Shown here: positions 43,323-51,593 of the stretch, piece after piece | How positions within the stretch are numbered: the first letter of the stretch is position 1 | Layout of the letters: each line of letters begins with the position of its first letter | NCBI GenBank assembly: GCA_020636275.1 | Contig: JACJYD010000002.1 | Coordinates: 310,001 to 374,000 of the forward strand | Origin: Lewinellaceae bacterium | Lineage (GTDB): Bacteria; Bacteroidota; Bacteroidia; Chitinophagales; Saprospiraceae | DNA length: 64,000 nucleotides | Direction: 5' to 3' | Program-made: the position numbers and the translations under genes | Notes under the pieces: generated by a model | The model's input: the letters and a program-made list of their open reading frames with translations, nothing else | Database searches by the model: none | Told to the model about the DNA's origin: nothing

Positions 43323-44582
43323 TCAATCCCGTTCAATCGGACAGGTCATGCAATGCGTGCCACCCCTGGCGCGCGACAACTCATCCGAAGGAATGGTGAT
43401 GATGGTATTCTTCAAAGTTCCGGGATCGAGCGTACCGGCGTTGACGCGTTCGAGGAATTCCGTGGCGTGCAGGATCGCGTAGCCGAAATCCCGGAAGGCT
43501 TCTTCGGTCTTGGGGTTGCGATCGTAGGTAATGGCTACGCCGGGCTTGATCGTGACCAGGTTGCAGCCGTCGGTCCATTGTTCGCGCTCCTGATAGGGCG
43601 ATTCGCCGTTACCGCTCAGGATGAACCTCATATTTGGATTGATCTCGTTTTTGAAAAAATCATAGATCGAATCGTAGTAGATCGATACTCCGTTTGACCG
43701 GTGTACTTCCACATGCGAGCTGAGTCCTTCGATGACGATGGGTTTGTAGGCAACGATGTGATTGGTATTGATCTGGGTGAAAATGGTGTCGATATGCATG
43801 TAGGACCGCTCGAAGGGAATGTTGATCTGCACCACATTTTTTACCACCCCCTTCTTGAACAACACCTCGCGCAGCGAATGGATGGCGTGAGCCGTCGTGC
43901 GCTCGCTACACCCAATGAGCAGGTAGTCGCGATCGATGACCATCACGTCGCCCCCTTCGATCGAGATCGCCTCGCCGCGGCGGGAGGGCGGGAACTCCTC
44001 CACATGGTTGAGGTTGATCAGTTTGCCTTTCTTTTTCATCCCCTTGAAGATCGGGTGTACCCAAAAGATGAGCCGCGTGATGAAATTTTCGCGGTAGCGC
44101 GCCTCCTTGGCCGCTTTGGTGATGATGACATGGTCGTTGATCGTCACTGCGATATCGCGGGTAAAAATGAAGTTGGGGATGGGGCGGAAAAGGAAGAGAT
44201 CTTCATCCGGCATATACCCGGTTATGATCACATCGGCCAGTTTGTCGTTTGGCATTTGCGCCAGCATGGTGCGATAGCGGGAGGGCAATTCCTCGAAGTT
44301 CACGATGTTGTCGATGATCCATTGCCGTCCTTCATCATCGGCTTCCAGAGCTTCCGCCAGCAAGGTTTGTGTTTCCAGCACATTCTCTTTCCCTAAAAAA
44401 GCGCGGAGCACGTCGGTGAAGATGTCGTGTTCCTCCTGCATATGCGGCAGGTGTACGATATCGTCGAACAACAGTTCTGTCGCCATCTTTGGCGTGACGC
44501 GCGCGATCCCTTCGTCGGGCCGGTGCACGATCACCCTTCGCAAGTGACCGATCTCAGAGGAGACGTGGACTTTGTGGGACAT
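43323..44582 (-). CDS. Arginine deiminase family protein
   Basis: 419 residues. Amidinotransferase fold motifs include 'SEIGHLRRVIVHRPD', 'IFTRDIAVTINDHVIITKAA', 'ISIEGGDVMVIDRDYLLIG', 'RSYMHIDTIFTQI' (catalytic His/Asp region) and the C-terminal 'RGGTHCMTCPIERD' with nucleophile Cys411. Canonical ArcA converts arginine to citrulline and ammonia. No ornithine carbamoyltransferase, carbamate kinase or antiporter gene is adjacent, so this stands outside an arc operon; related agmatine- or dimethylarginine-hydrolysing activity is less likely from motifs. Confidence 0.88.
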   Translation of the reverse strand: MSHKVHVSSEIGHLRRVIVHRPDEGIARVTPKMATELLFDDIVHLPHMQEEHDIFTDVLRAFLGKENVLETQTLLAEALEADDEGRQWIIDNIVNFEELPSRYRTMLAQMPNDKLADVIITGYMPDEDLFLFRPIPNFIFTRDIAVTINDHVIITKAAKEARYRENFITRLIFWVHPIFKGMKKKGKLINLNHVEEFPPSRRGEAISIEGGDVMVIDRDYLLIGCSERTTAHAIHSLREVLFKKGVVKNVVQINIPFERSYMHIDTIFTQINTNHIVAYKPIVIEGLSSHVEVHRSNGVSIYYDSIYDFFKNEINPNMRFILSGNGESPYQEREQWTDGCNLVTIKPGVAITYDRNPKTEEAFRDFGYAILHATEFLERVNAGTLDPGTLKNTIITIPSDELSRARGGTHCMTCPIERD

Positions 44583-44594
44583 AAAGAAATTTTA

Positions 44595-44629
44595 AACAGA
44601 GAAACAGGCCCGAAACCTGCTTCTCTGTT
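44595..44629 (-). terminator. Hairpin after the GNAT gene
   Basis: AACAGAGAAGCAGG pairs with CCTGTTTCTCTGTT with one mismatch around a short loop, then T-rich sequence on the minus strand. It separates the GNAT gene from the arginine deiminase-like gene. Confidence 0.55.
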
Positions 44630-44634
44630 ATTCA

Positions 44635-45090
44635 TTACATATTTTTCCAAAAATAATAATTATGCGCTGTATCCAGCACAAACCCCGTGCGCTGGTACAG
44701 TTTGTTTCCCTGCTCGTTCGTCTTTTCCGCTTCCAGCATAAGGCCCATGGAGCGCGTTTTGCGGGCATAAGCCTTGCAGTGGTCGATGAGTTGCCGGCCG
44801 ATGGTCATGCCGCGGAATTCAGGAAGCACAAAGACGTCGTTGAGCAGCCATATCTTTCGCATGCGAAGGGAAGAGTGCAGCGGGTAGAGTTGAGTGAAGC
44901 CCACCAGGCGATCGTTGAAGTGGGCCAGGAAGATCACTGAGTCCTTCTGCCTGAGCCGTTCGGTGAGAAACTGAAGCGCTCCGAGCCGGTCGGGTGTCTG
45001 CCCGTAATACTCCCGGTACGACTCAAATAGCTTTACAAATGCCGGCAGGTCAGTGAGCGTAGCGGGGATGATTTGAATGCCGTTTTCCAT
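44635..45090 (-). CDS. GNAT family N-acetyltransferase
   Basis: 151 residues, single GNAT domain. 'MRKIWLLNDVFVLPEFRGMTIGRQLIDHCKAYARKTRSMGLMLEAEKTNEQGNKLYQRTGFV' in parts carries motif A ('FRGMTIG', here R-G-M-T-I-G in place of R/QxxGxG/A) and the motif B tail. The substrate is unknown. It is a separate transcription unit between two hairpins. Confidence 0.85.
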   Translation of the reverse strand: MENGIQIIPATLTDLPAFVKLFESYREYYGQTPDRLGALQFLTERLRQKDSVIFLAHFNDRLVGFTQLYPLHSSLRMRKIWLLNDVFVLPEFRGMTIGRQLIDHCKAYARKTRSMGLMLEAEKTNEQGNKLYQRTGFVLDTAHNYYFWKNM

Positions 45091-45113
45091 GGGAAGACTT
45101 CGTCTGTTATTTT

Positions 45114-45179
45114 GTTTTTAAGTTTATGAGGGTATGAGTTTTTAAACCCCCAAGCTCATACCCTCATAAACTTAAAAAC
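45114..45179. terminator. 25-bp perfect hairpin between GNAT and FAD oxidoreductase genes
   Basis: GTTTTTAAGTTTATGAGGG and following bases (25 in all) pair perfectly across a 16-base loop. It lies downstream of the FAD oxidoreductase gene (minus) and upstream of the GNAT gene, with T/A-rich outer arms suiting termination. Confidence 0.7.
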
Positions 45180-45196
45180 GCTTCAATCTTTCTCTG

Positions 45197-46333
45197 TCAA
45201 AATATCTTTTCAATCTCATAGATCGAATTGATCTTGCCGGCAAATATGCAATAAAAATGTGGATTTTCGCGCAGCAGGCTGATCTCCGTGGGCCGGCTGT
45301 CGTCGATGAAGCTGGCCTGGAGTTTGGATTTGATCGTGAAGTAGGAGAAGAAATATTGCCATTCGACCTGATCGGAGAAATACTGGCTCATTTGGGCGAG
45401 CATTTTGCGATAATTGGAAGCCGGTTTTTGGGGGCAGGTGTTGCAGTCGGCCAGGAAATCGGGGCGACAGGTGGTTTCGGGGGTTTGGCAGGGGTAAGTT
45501 GGCAGATGCTCGTAAGATACCCGGTGGTGGGTGTAGGCCACGGAGGAGACCGATAACAGGCCCGATTTTCCGTAGGGCATGATGGAACCGAAGGGGCCGT
45601 CCATCACCGTGAGGCCCAGGTGCTGTATCCTGGGAGCCGCGACGAAGGCCATTTCAGAGATCTCGTGCATCAGGTCGATCTCCGCGCCTCCGAACAGGCG
45701 GTTGATGGCATTGCTGCCCGCGTAGGTGGCGTTGATGACGACGGGCGCGCGCACCTCCGCAATTTCGCCCCGGGCGTGGTCGCGCACCTCGACGCGCCAG
45801 TGGTCGCCCTCGGTTTCGGCGTGGAGGAGTTCCTGTTGCATGCGCACTTCCACTTTCGGTTCGGCTTTCAGGCGGTCCATATAATGGTGGGCGATGAGGA
45901 TAGGGTCGAAGGAATACTCGGTGGTCAGGTAGAGCGCTTCGAGGCGCGAGTAGTTGAACAACGGGTGTTCGTATACCCGTTCGCAGCGGATATTCATGAA
46001 GTTGCAGAAGCGTTCGAACTGTGCCGCATCCGTCAGCGATCCGTATTTCTCAATGGCGTAGTATTGTTCGAATTCAAAATTTACAAATGCCTTGTGATCC
46101 TCCGTGAACCGCTCCCGGTGATCGTCCGACATCCGCGCAGTGGCGATGCTGCGGGGGTAGTGGTACCCTCCGTGCAGCCTGGCCTGGTTGACGATGGAGG
46201 CCTTGCGGAAGAGAGCCGCTTCTTTTTCGAGGATGCAGGAGCGAAATCCCTTCTCCGCGAGGTAGAGGGCGGAGTAAGCCCCGAAGAGGCCGCCGCCGAT
46301 GATCAAGAAGTCGTATGTTGGGAGGGAGTTCAT
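45197..46333 (-). CDS. FAD-dependent oxidoreductase (DAO family)
   Basis: 378 residues. 'YDFLIIGGGLFGAYSALYLAEKGFRSCILEKEAALFRKAS' is a dinucleotide-binding motif with the DAO-family start, and 'APVVINATYAGSNAINRLFGG' is the second FAD contact. 'FRKASIVNQARLHGGYHYPRS' is the substrate-side segment. The substrate is an unknown amine or hydroxy acid. Four Cys in 'CQTPETTCRPDFLADCNTCP' (near 295) are unusual for the family. No cofactor partner gene is adjacent. Confidence 0.86.
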   Translation of the reverse strand: MNSLPTYDFLIIGGGLFGAYSALYLAEKGFRSCILEKEAALFRKASIVNQARLHGGYHYPRSIATARMSDDHRERFTEDHKAFVNFEFEQYYAIEKYGSLTDAAQFERFCNFMNIRCERVYEHPLFNYSRLEALYLTTEYSFDPILIAHHYMDRLKAEPKVEVRMQQELLHAETEGDHWRVEVRDHARGEIAEVRAPVVINATYAGSNAINRLFGGAEIDLMHEISEMAFVAAPRIQHLGLTVMDGPFGSIMPYGKSGLLSVSSVAYTHHRVSYEHLPTYPCQTPETTCRPDFLADCNTCPQKPASNYRKMLAQMSQYFSDQVEWQYFFSYFTIKSKLQASFIDDSRPTEISLLRENPHFYCIFAGKINSIYEIEKIF

Positions 46334-46346
46334 ATTAGAAATTAAA

Positions 46347-46444
46347 AACCGCCAAGGCGCTAAGAATGCTAAGATACTGGATAATTACAATTGTACTGAA
46401 GTACCAAGGCGCGGTGTCTTAGCGTTCTTAGCGCCTTTGCGGTT
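46347..46444. repeat. AACCGCAAAG-type intergenic repeat, copy 1
   Basis: Arms AACCGCCAAGGCGCTAAGAA and its complement enclose an inner ACAATTGTAC element and GGTGTCTTAGCG. The right arm encodes the last residues and stop of the aldo/keto reductase gene. It resembles 50357-50444. Confidence 0.75.
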
Positions 46445-47267
46445 CAAAAAAGTCAGTATAATCAAACGCCTCGAGTCTTCTGAAGAACGCCAGGTTCTTT
46501 TCCAGTTGTTCTACCGAAGAAGGGCCGATGAGGATACTTTCCATATCCGGATGAAGATACGCAAACAGGATCCCCACCTGGAAAAAATGCTCGATCGGTG
46601 GCCGGTCTTTCCGTTCATTCGCCTTTTCGAGGATAGGTTTCAGGAAATCCAGCCTGGGGTCTGCCCCGATCTTCGCTCCCCCTGCGTTAATGCCGTAGGC
46701 CACGAAACGTTTGGCGCCGTGGAAGGGTTTGTAATGCTCGTATTTCGACTCCAGGATGTTGTGTTTGAACTGGATGCGGAAGTCGAGTCCAAAATCTTTA
46801 TTCAGGTCTGCATAAATATCCGGTCGTAAGATGCCCGAGAGTCCGGGTCTCCATCCTTTTTCTCCGGCATACGCCAAGGCCTCCATCGTATCCCGGATCT
46901 CGGATCTAGCATCCCGGTTATCCCAATGCACCATAAATGTATCCAAATTAGCGCCCCACATTTGGTGGTAGGCATCCAGGCACATGAGCAGGAAGGATTG
47001 GGTGAGGAGGTGTTCCGGGCTGCGCAAGTTGTTGATGCTCCCCACTTTGGCGGTGATCTTCAGGTCGCGGATGCCGTGGGCATTGATCCAATCGGACAGG
47101 ATCATCTCCGCTTTTCTGAAATCTTCCGGGATTTTATTGATGGGGTAATTGGTAGCGGTGTCGATTTCGCGAAAGCCGGCGGCGTAGAGGGCATCGAGCA
47201 GGTCGAATGCAGTGGGGGCGGGGATTTTCCAGCCCCAGTAGGCGGTGCCGAGTATGGGGGTGGGCAT
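46428..47267 (-). CDS. Aldo/keto reductase family protein
   Basis: 279 residues from ATG 47267 (MPTPILGTAYWGWK); the frame continues upstream only because it reads through the REP array. Motifs of the AKR tetrad are 'REIDTATNYP' (Asp, Tyr), 'KITAKVG' (Lys) and 'DTFMVHWDN' (His). NADPH-dependent reduction of an aldehyde or ketone is expected, substrate unknown. The C terminus 'FFEPQRR' and stop come from the AACCGCAAAG-type repeat, so a repeat has replaced the natural end. Confidence 0.84.
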   Translation of the reverse strand: MPTPILGTAYWGWKIPAPTAFDLLDALYAAGFREIDTATNYPINKIPEDFRKAEMILSDWINAHGIRDLKITAKVGSINNLRSPEHLLTQSFLLMCLDAYHQMWGANLDTFMVHWDNRDARSEIRDTMEALAYAGEKGWRPGLSGILRPDIYADLNKDFGLDFRIQFKHNILESKYEHYKPFHGAKRFVAYGINAGGAKIGADPRLDFLKPILEKANERKDRPPIEHFFQVGILFAYLHPDMESILIGPSSVEQLEKNLAFFRRLEAFDYTDFFEPQRR

Positions 47268-47299
47268 GGTAAATGGTGGTTTTGCCGGGGTGAAGATAG

Positions 47300-47526
47300 G
47301 GGCGAAAAATGTTTCGCCCAAAATTTCCTGGTGTGGGGGGGCGAAAAATGTTTCGCCGCATCCAAAATGTAGGGGCGAAAAATATTTCGCCCGTACGATG
47401 GCGGAAAATATTTCGCCCGAATTCCCCGGTGTGTGTGGGCGAAAAATGTTTCGCCGCATCCAAAATGTAGGGGCGAAAAATATTTCGCCCAAATTCCCCG
47501 GTGGGGGGGCGAAAAATGTTTCGCCC
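47300..47526. repeat. REP-like palindrome array (GGGCGAAAAATRTTTCGCCC)
   Basis: Seven copies of a 18-20 base palindrome at 47300, 47340, 47373, 47400, 47437, 47471 and 47507. Copies 1-3 and 4-6 form a higher-order repeat of about 98 bases, with the spacer 'CGCATCCAAAATGTAG' identical at both. The array lies between the aldo/keto reductase start and the RAYT start, in the divergent upstream region. Confidence 0.9.
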
Positions 47527-47600
47527 GTACGAGGGGGAGGTGGATTTGTTGATTTTTGTTTATATTTGATTTGCCCTCTGGAATGATGAAATGTGGTAGC

Positions 47601-48134
47601 ATGGGATTTGATCCAAAGAAGCATCATCGGAGGAGCATCCGGTTAAAGAGGTATGATTATAGCCAGGAAGGGCTGTATTTTATTACCATTTGTACGAAAA
47701 AAGGCGCCCATTTATTCGGAAGGATAGAAAATGGGGTTATGTCGTTGAATGCAATGGGGCAAATAGCTGAAAAATGTTGGTTGGCCATTCCCGACCATTT
47801 TCCGCAGGCTGTTTTGCATGCCTATGTCATAATGCCCAATCACATCCATGGGATTATTGAAATCGCCGCATTTGTAGGGGCGAAAAATTGTTCGCCCCCA
47901 AAATCGTCCCAACAAAGAGCCAATGGCACCTCCCAAACCGTTGGATCCATTGTTCGTGGATTCAAAATCGGGGTTACCAAATGGGCCCGAATCAATACCA
48001 GGATTCGTGAAGTATGGCATCGAAATTATTACGAAAATGTCATTCGCAGTGGAAAGACGTATTACCTTATTTCGAACTATATCCTTAACAATCCGGCGAA
48101 TTGGAAGAAGGATAAATTTCATTCCGGTTTTTAA
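47601..48134 (+). mobile_element. REP-associated tyrosine transposase (RAYT, Y1_Tnp/HUH)
   Basis: 177-residue coding sequence from ATG 47601; ATGs at 47583 and 47586 are in frame. 'HRRSIRLKRYDYSQEGLYFITICTK' and the HUH motif His81-x-His83 in 'MPNHIHGII' are the RAYT signature, with Tyr143 or Tyr144 in 'RNYYENVIR' as probable nucleophile. RAYTs nick single-stranded DNA at REP palindromes and are usually single-copy domesticated genes. A REP palindrome (47877-47898) lies in frame inside the gene and encodes 'GAKNCSP' just after the HUH motif. The array upstream is its expected substrate. Confidence 0.93.
47877..47898 (+). repeat. REP palindrome inside the RAYT coding sequence
   Basis: GGGGCGAA-AAATTG-TTCGCCCC, the same motif as the upstream array, in frame at residues 93-99 of the RAYT and preceded by GTA as in two array copies. 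Confidence 0.85.
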
Positions 48135-48189
48135 CTTAACTTTCATTTACTTTCCCTGTTGGGTCATAACGCAAAAACTGCTTTCCCCC

Positions 48190-49638
48190 ATGTTCAAAAA
48201 AACAACCCTCTTCCTGCTCCTCCTCGCCCTGGCTGCCGCTCTGCCCGCCCAGGAACTGGTTTCCTACACCCTGATCGGCTCCAAATCCCAGGCGCAACTC
48301 GCTGCTCAGTTCAACCTGCCCTTCATCCAGTTTGGGGCCCGGTACTACAAGGTCACCTATTCCTCGCATGATCTGACCGGGGTGCAGGATACGTTGTCGG
48401 GATTTGTGGTCGTGCCCGACAACAATAGTAAGATCTATCCCCGACTGGTCTACCAGCACGGCACTTCATCTTCCAAGGACAACGTGCCTTCCAGCTACGG
48501 CCAACCGGGAGGGGAAGAAGGTGATATCCCGGTGTTCTTCGCCGGAATGGGATTCGTTTCCCTGGCGCCTGATTATCTCGGACTGGGCATTTCGAAGGGC
48601 TTTCATCCCTACGTGCACGCCGAAAGCGAGACCTGGGTGGCGCTGGATATGCTGCGCGCGTTCGATTCGCTCCAAACCCAGATCGATGTGCATACCAATG
48701 AACAGCTGTTCCTGACGGGCTATTCGCAGGGCGGACATGCTTCCATGGCCCTGCACCATGCCGTGGAGACCGACCCCAATGCGGAATTTACTGCAACGGC
48801 AGCCTCCCATATGTCGGGTCCTTACAGCATCGGGGAGGTGATGCGCGATTTTATCCTGTCCGATTCGGTGTACTTCTATCCGGCCTATATCCCGAACACG
48901 CTCCTGTCGTACCAGGTGGTCTATGGCAATCTCTTTGATCAGGTCGAGGATGTCTTTCGGGCGCCTTATGCCGACCCGATTGGGCAGTTTTTCACCGGCC
49001 AGCTGAATTTGGGAGATCTGAACAACTTGCTGATCAATCAACTGATCGCCACTGAAGGGGAGTGCCGGCCCACCCGCATGATCCAGGACTCGATCAAACA
49101 GGTGGTGGCTTCCGATCCCGACCACCCCGTGAATATAGCCCTGCGCGCCAACGATGTCTATAAATGGGCTCCCCAGGCGCCTACCCGTCTGTTCTATTGT
49201 AAAGCCGACGACCAGGTACCCTACCTGAACAGCCTCGTTGCCAGAGACACCATGCTGGCCCTCGGCGCGGTCGACCTCGCAGCAGCCAATCCGGATTCTA
49301 CCGCTACTCATGTCGAATGCGTCGAACCGGCGGTGATCAGCACGCTGGCCTTTTTCCTGGGCTACCAACAGATCGGAGAGGTATCCTACACCGGGGAGTC
49401 CCAGGTTGACGCCGGCCTGTTTTCCGTGCAACCCAATCCGGCGGATACCTACGTGGAGGTCCACACCGGTCGTGAGGGCGAGTTGCTGGTGTACGACATC
49501 ACCGGCAGATTGGTCGCGCAACGCGCCGTCAGCGGAGATGTGCTGGAAATGGCGGTCGGGGATTGGGAGAAAGGCGTATATTTATTTGTGTGGCGACATG
49601 GCGGAAGGGTAGAGGTTGATCGGGTGGTGATCCGATGA
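48190..49638 (+). CDS. Secreted secretory-lipase-type hydrolase with T9SS sorting domain
   Basis: 482 residues from ATG 48190, with signal MFKKTTLFLLLLALAAALPAQ. An alpha/beta hydrolase core has 'YQHGTSSSKDNVPS' (oxyanion region), nucleophile Ser179 in 'GYSQGGHAS', an acid in 'CKADDQVPYLNS' and His in 'ATHVEC', as in secretory lipases (PF03583 type). The last 75 residues 'FSVQPNPADTYVEVH ... GVYLFVW' are a T9SS type A sorting domain, so the enzyme is secreted or surface-bound and probably hydrolyses esters or lipids. It follows the RAYT gene but is unrelated. Confidence 0.85.
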   Translation: MFKKTTLFLLLLALAAALPAQELVSYTLIGSKSQAQLAAQFNLPFIQFGARYYKVTYSSHDLTGVQDTLSGFVVVPDNNSKIYPRLVYQHGTSSSKDNVPSSYGQPGGEEGDIPVFFAGMGFVSLAPDYLGLGISKGFHPYVHAESETWVALDMLRAFDSLQTQIDVHTNEQLFLTGYSQGGHASMALHHAVETDPNAEFTATAASHMSGPYSIGEVMRDFILSDSVYFYPAYIPNTLLSYQVVYGNLFDQVEDVFRAPYADPIGQFFTGQLNLGDLNNLLINQLIATEGECRPTRMIQDSIKQVVASDPDHPVNIALRANDVYKWAPQAPTRLFYCKADDQVPYLNSLVARDTMLALGAVDLAAANPDSTATHVECVEPAVISTLAFFLGYQQIGEVSYTGESQVDAGLFSVQPNPADTYVEVHTGREGELLVYDITGRLVAQRAVSGDVLEMAVGDWEKGVYLFVWRHGGRVEVDRVVIR

Positions 49639-49776
49639 TATTGTTAAGGCGCTGATCCGTCGGTTTGAGGATAAAAGTAAGTAATTTCCCAAAAGCTGGG
49701 ATGGGGCACAGGTTACCTCCCAGTTTTGGATTATTCTTATTTTTGCCCCTTGTTGCCATCTCAAAATCCACGATCG

Positions 49777-50340
49777 ATGAACCTCCGCGAAATCCTCTCC
49801 GTCACCCTCATCCTCTTTTCTATCATCGATACCATGGGCAACCTGCCGGTCATCATCAGCATGAAAGAGCGGGGCAGGGTGATCGAGGCGGGCAAGGCGA
49901 CCCTTTTCGCCGGCGTGCTGATGGTGGCTTTTCTCTTCGCAGGCGAATCGATTCTGAAACTGCTGGGAGTGGACGTGGCTTCCTTCGCCATCGCAGGCGC
50001 CATCGTGATCTTCATCCTGGGTATGGAAATGATCCTGGGCATCACTCTATTCAAGGAATCGCCGGAAAGCAAGTCGACGTCCATCGTGCCGATCGCCTTT
50101 CCCATGATCGCCGGCTCAGGTACGCTGACGACCATCCTGTCCCTGCGGGCGGAATATGCGGTGGTGAATATCGCCATCGGCATCGGTGTCAACCTTGTGC
50201 TGGTGTACCTGGCGCTGCGCTCCTCGGACTGGATCCAGAAAAAGATAGGGCAGGGGGGCGCGGAGGTGCTGCGCAAGGTGTTCGGGATCATCCTGCTGGC
50301 GATTGCGGTGAAGTTGTTCCGGACGAATTTGGGGATATAA
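49777..50340 (+). CDS. MarC family integral membrane protein
   Basis: 187 residues from ATG 49777 (an in-frame start at 49726 has a soluble extension). About six helices with 'ILFSIIDTMGNLPVIISM', 'GKATLFAGVLMVAFLFAGESIL', 'VPIAFPMIAGSGTLTTILSL'. The function of the family is unsettled despite the multiple-antibiotic-resistance name. TATTTTTG at 49738-49745 fits a -7 promoter box. Confidence 0.93.
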   Translation: MNLREILSVTLILFSIIDTMGNLPVIISMKERGRVIEAGKATLFAGVLMVAFLFAGESILKLLGVDVASFAIAGAIVIFILGMEMILGITLFKESPESKSTSIVPIAFPMIAGSGTLTTILSLRAEYAVVNIAIGIGVNLVLVYLALRSSDWIQKKIGQGGAEVLRKVFGIILLAIAVKLFRTNLGI

Positions 50341-50356
50341 ACTATTAATAATATTC

Positions 50357-50444
50357 AACCGCAAAGACGCCAAGGACGCTAAGACTTCCATTCTTTACAA
50401 TTACCTATTGTACCAGAGCTCGGTGTCTTGGCGTCTTTGCGGTT
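50357..50444. repeat. AACCGCAAAG-type intergenic repeat, copy 2
   Basis: 18-bp arms AACCGCAAAGACGCCAAG / CTTGGCGTCTTTGCGGTT surround ACAATT-ATTGTACC and GGTGTCTTGG, a layout shared with 46347-46444. It lies 13 bases before the next ATG and 16 after the marC stop. Confidence 0.8.
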
Positions 50445-50456
50445 AATAGTTCAAAA

Positions 50457-51491
50457 ATGATCAAACACATCTTACTCATTCTCCTTTTTCCAACCCTCCT
50501 CGTTTCCCAGGCCCCTGTGTTTCTGGGCAAGCCGCTGGCTGTTGAAGAACTTTCCTACGAGCTCGACGCCTCCGGCAACCAAAACCCCACAGCACGCTGG
50601 GCGATGATCTACCACTTCGACGATGCAGGGAGGCTTTCCGAGCATTGGAGCAAGACTCCCGGGGAAAAGGATTTTCTAAACCACACCGTCCATACCTATA
50701 TGGGCGAACATCCCCTCAAAAGCGTCCAAACAGGACCCAAAGGGAATATCCAGGAAACGCTGGAGCATTTTTACGATGAAACCGGCAAGCTGGTCCGGAT
50801 CCTAAAAACCGGGCCCATCGCTGCTTTCAACCAGGATATGGAGGTGGTGACGGACAGCCTCGACCGCATCGTTTGGATCAAGTCCCAAAAGCCCAAGGGC
50901 AATGAACCGCCGGAGATCACCGAGAACGTCTTTACGGACGATACACTGGCCGTCAGTACCACCCGCGATGCAACGGGACAGGTCAAGGGAACCTGGACCC
51001 GGCGAATGAATGACCAGGGCGATCTTCTTTATTTTGTGCAGACCAATGAAACGGGCGCGGTCGTTCATGAAGCCCATTATTTCGATTATGCGTACGACGA
51101 CGCCGGCAACTGGACGGAGCGAAAGAGCCGGACCCGGTACACCTTGTTTGGTGAAGAACGGAAAATTCAGGCGCACGACATACGCCGTATCGTCTATCCG
51201 GGTGAATACCCCGAAACGCTCACCCCCAGCTACCTGCAGGGCTCCTGGGCCGGTTTTCTCTACGGTTTGCAACTCGATTTTTTTGCCGACGGCACCTACC
51301 TGGCCTACACCTGGGAATCCCGAAAAGATGGGGGCCAATGGACCCTGGATACGCAAAAGAATATCCTCTCCGTCACCGGCAAAGAACACCGGGAGACCTC
51401 CGTGCCGCTCGATTTCCGCTACGAGAATGGAGCGATCATTTTGTACAAACCGGGTGCGGAAGGAGAAGTAAGGCTGGTGAAACTGAAATAG
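50457..51491 (+). CDS. Secreted hypothetical with RHS/YD-like repeats
   Basis: 344 residues. MIKHILLILLFPTLLVSQ is a signal peptide. Repeated short units 'YHFDDAGRLSEHWSKTPGE', 'FYDETGKLVRIL', 'RRMNDQGDLLYFVQTNETG' and 'YAYDDAGNWTERKS' resemble degenerate YD repeats (xxYDxxGxLxx). The C-terminal part (about 250-344, 'LQGSWAGFLYGLQLDFFADGTYLAYTWES') looks lipocalin-like. The start lies directly after the AACCGCAAAG repeat. No function can be given. Confidence 0.6.
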   Translation: MIKHILLILLFPTLLVSQAPVFLGKPLAVEELSYELDASGNQNPTARWAMIYHFDDAGRLSEHWSKTPGEKDFLNHTVHTYMGEHPLKSVQTGPKGNIQETLEHFYDETGKLVRILKTGPIAAFNQDMEVVTDSLDRIVWIKSQKPKGNEPPEITENVFTDDTLAVSTTRDATGQVKGTWTRRMNDQGDLLYFVQTNETGAVVHEAHYFDYAYDDAGNWTERKSRTRYTLFGEERKIQAHDIRRIVYPGEYPETLTPSYLQGSWAGFLYGLQLDFFADGTYLAYTWESRKDGGQWTLDTQKNILSVTGKEHRETSVPLDFRYENGAIILYKPGAEGEVRLVKLK

Positions 51492-51593
51492 AAGGAATCG
51501 GCGTAACGGGGCAAAATCGATGGACATTGGTTAATTTTGTAGAAGCAGGGATTCATACGATTGATTTCCAAGTGTTACCTAATAAACAACCAC

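Noticed and set aside
47300..47526. CRISPR array
   Set aside because: Repeats are short palindromes with unequal and partly repeated spacers, no cas genes, and a RAYT is adjacent.
47267..47627. 120-residue N-terminal extension of the aldo/keto reductase
   Set aside because: It translates the REP array (repeated FFAP/FRP peptides); the family start is at 47267.
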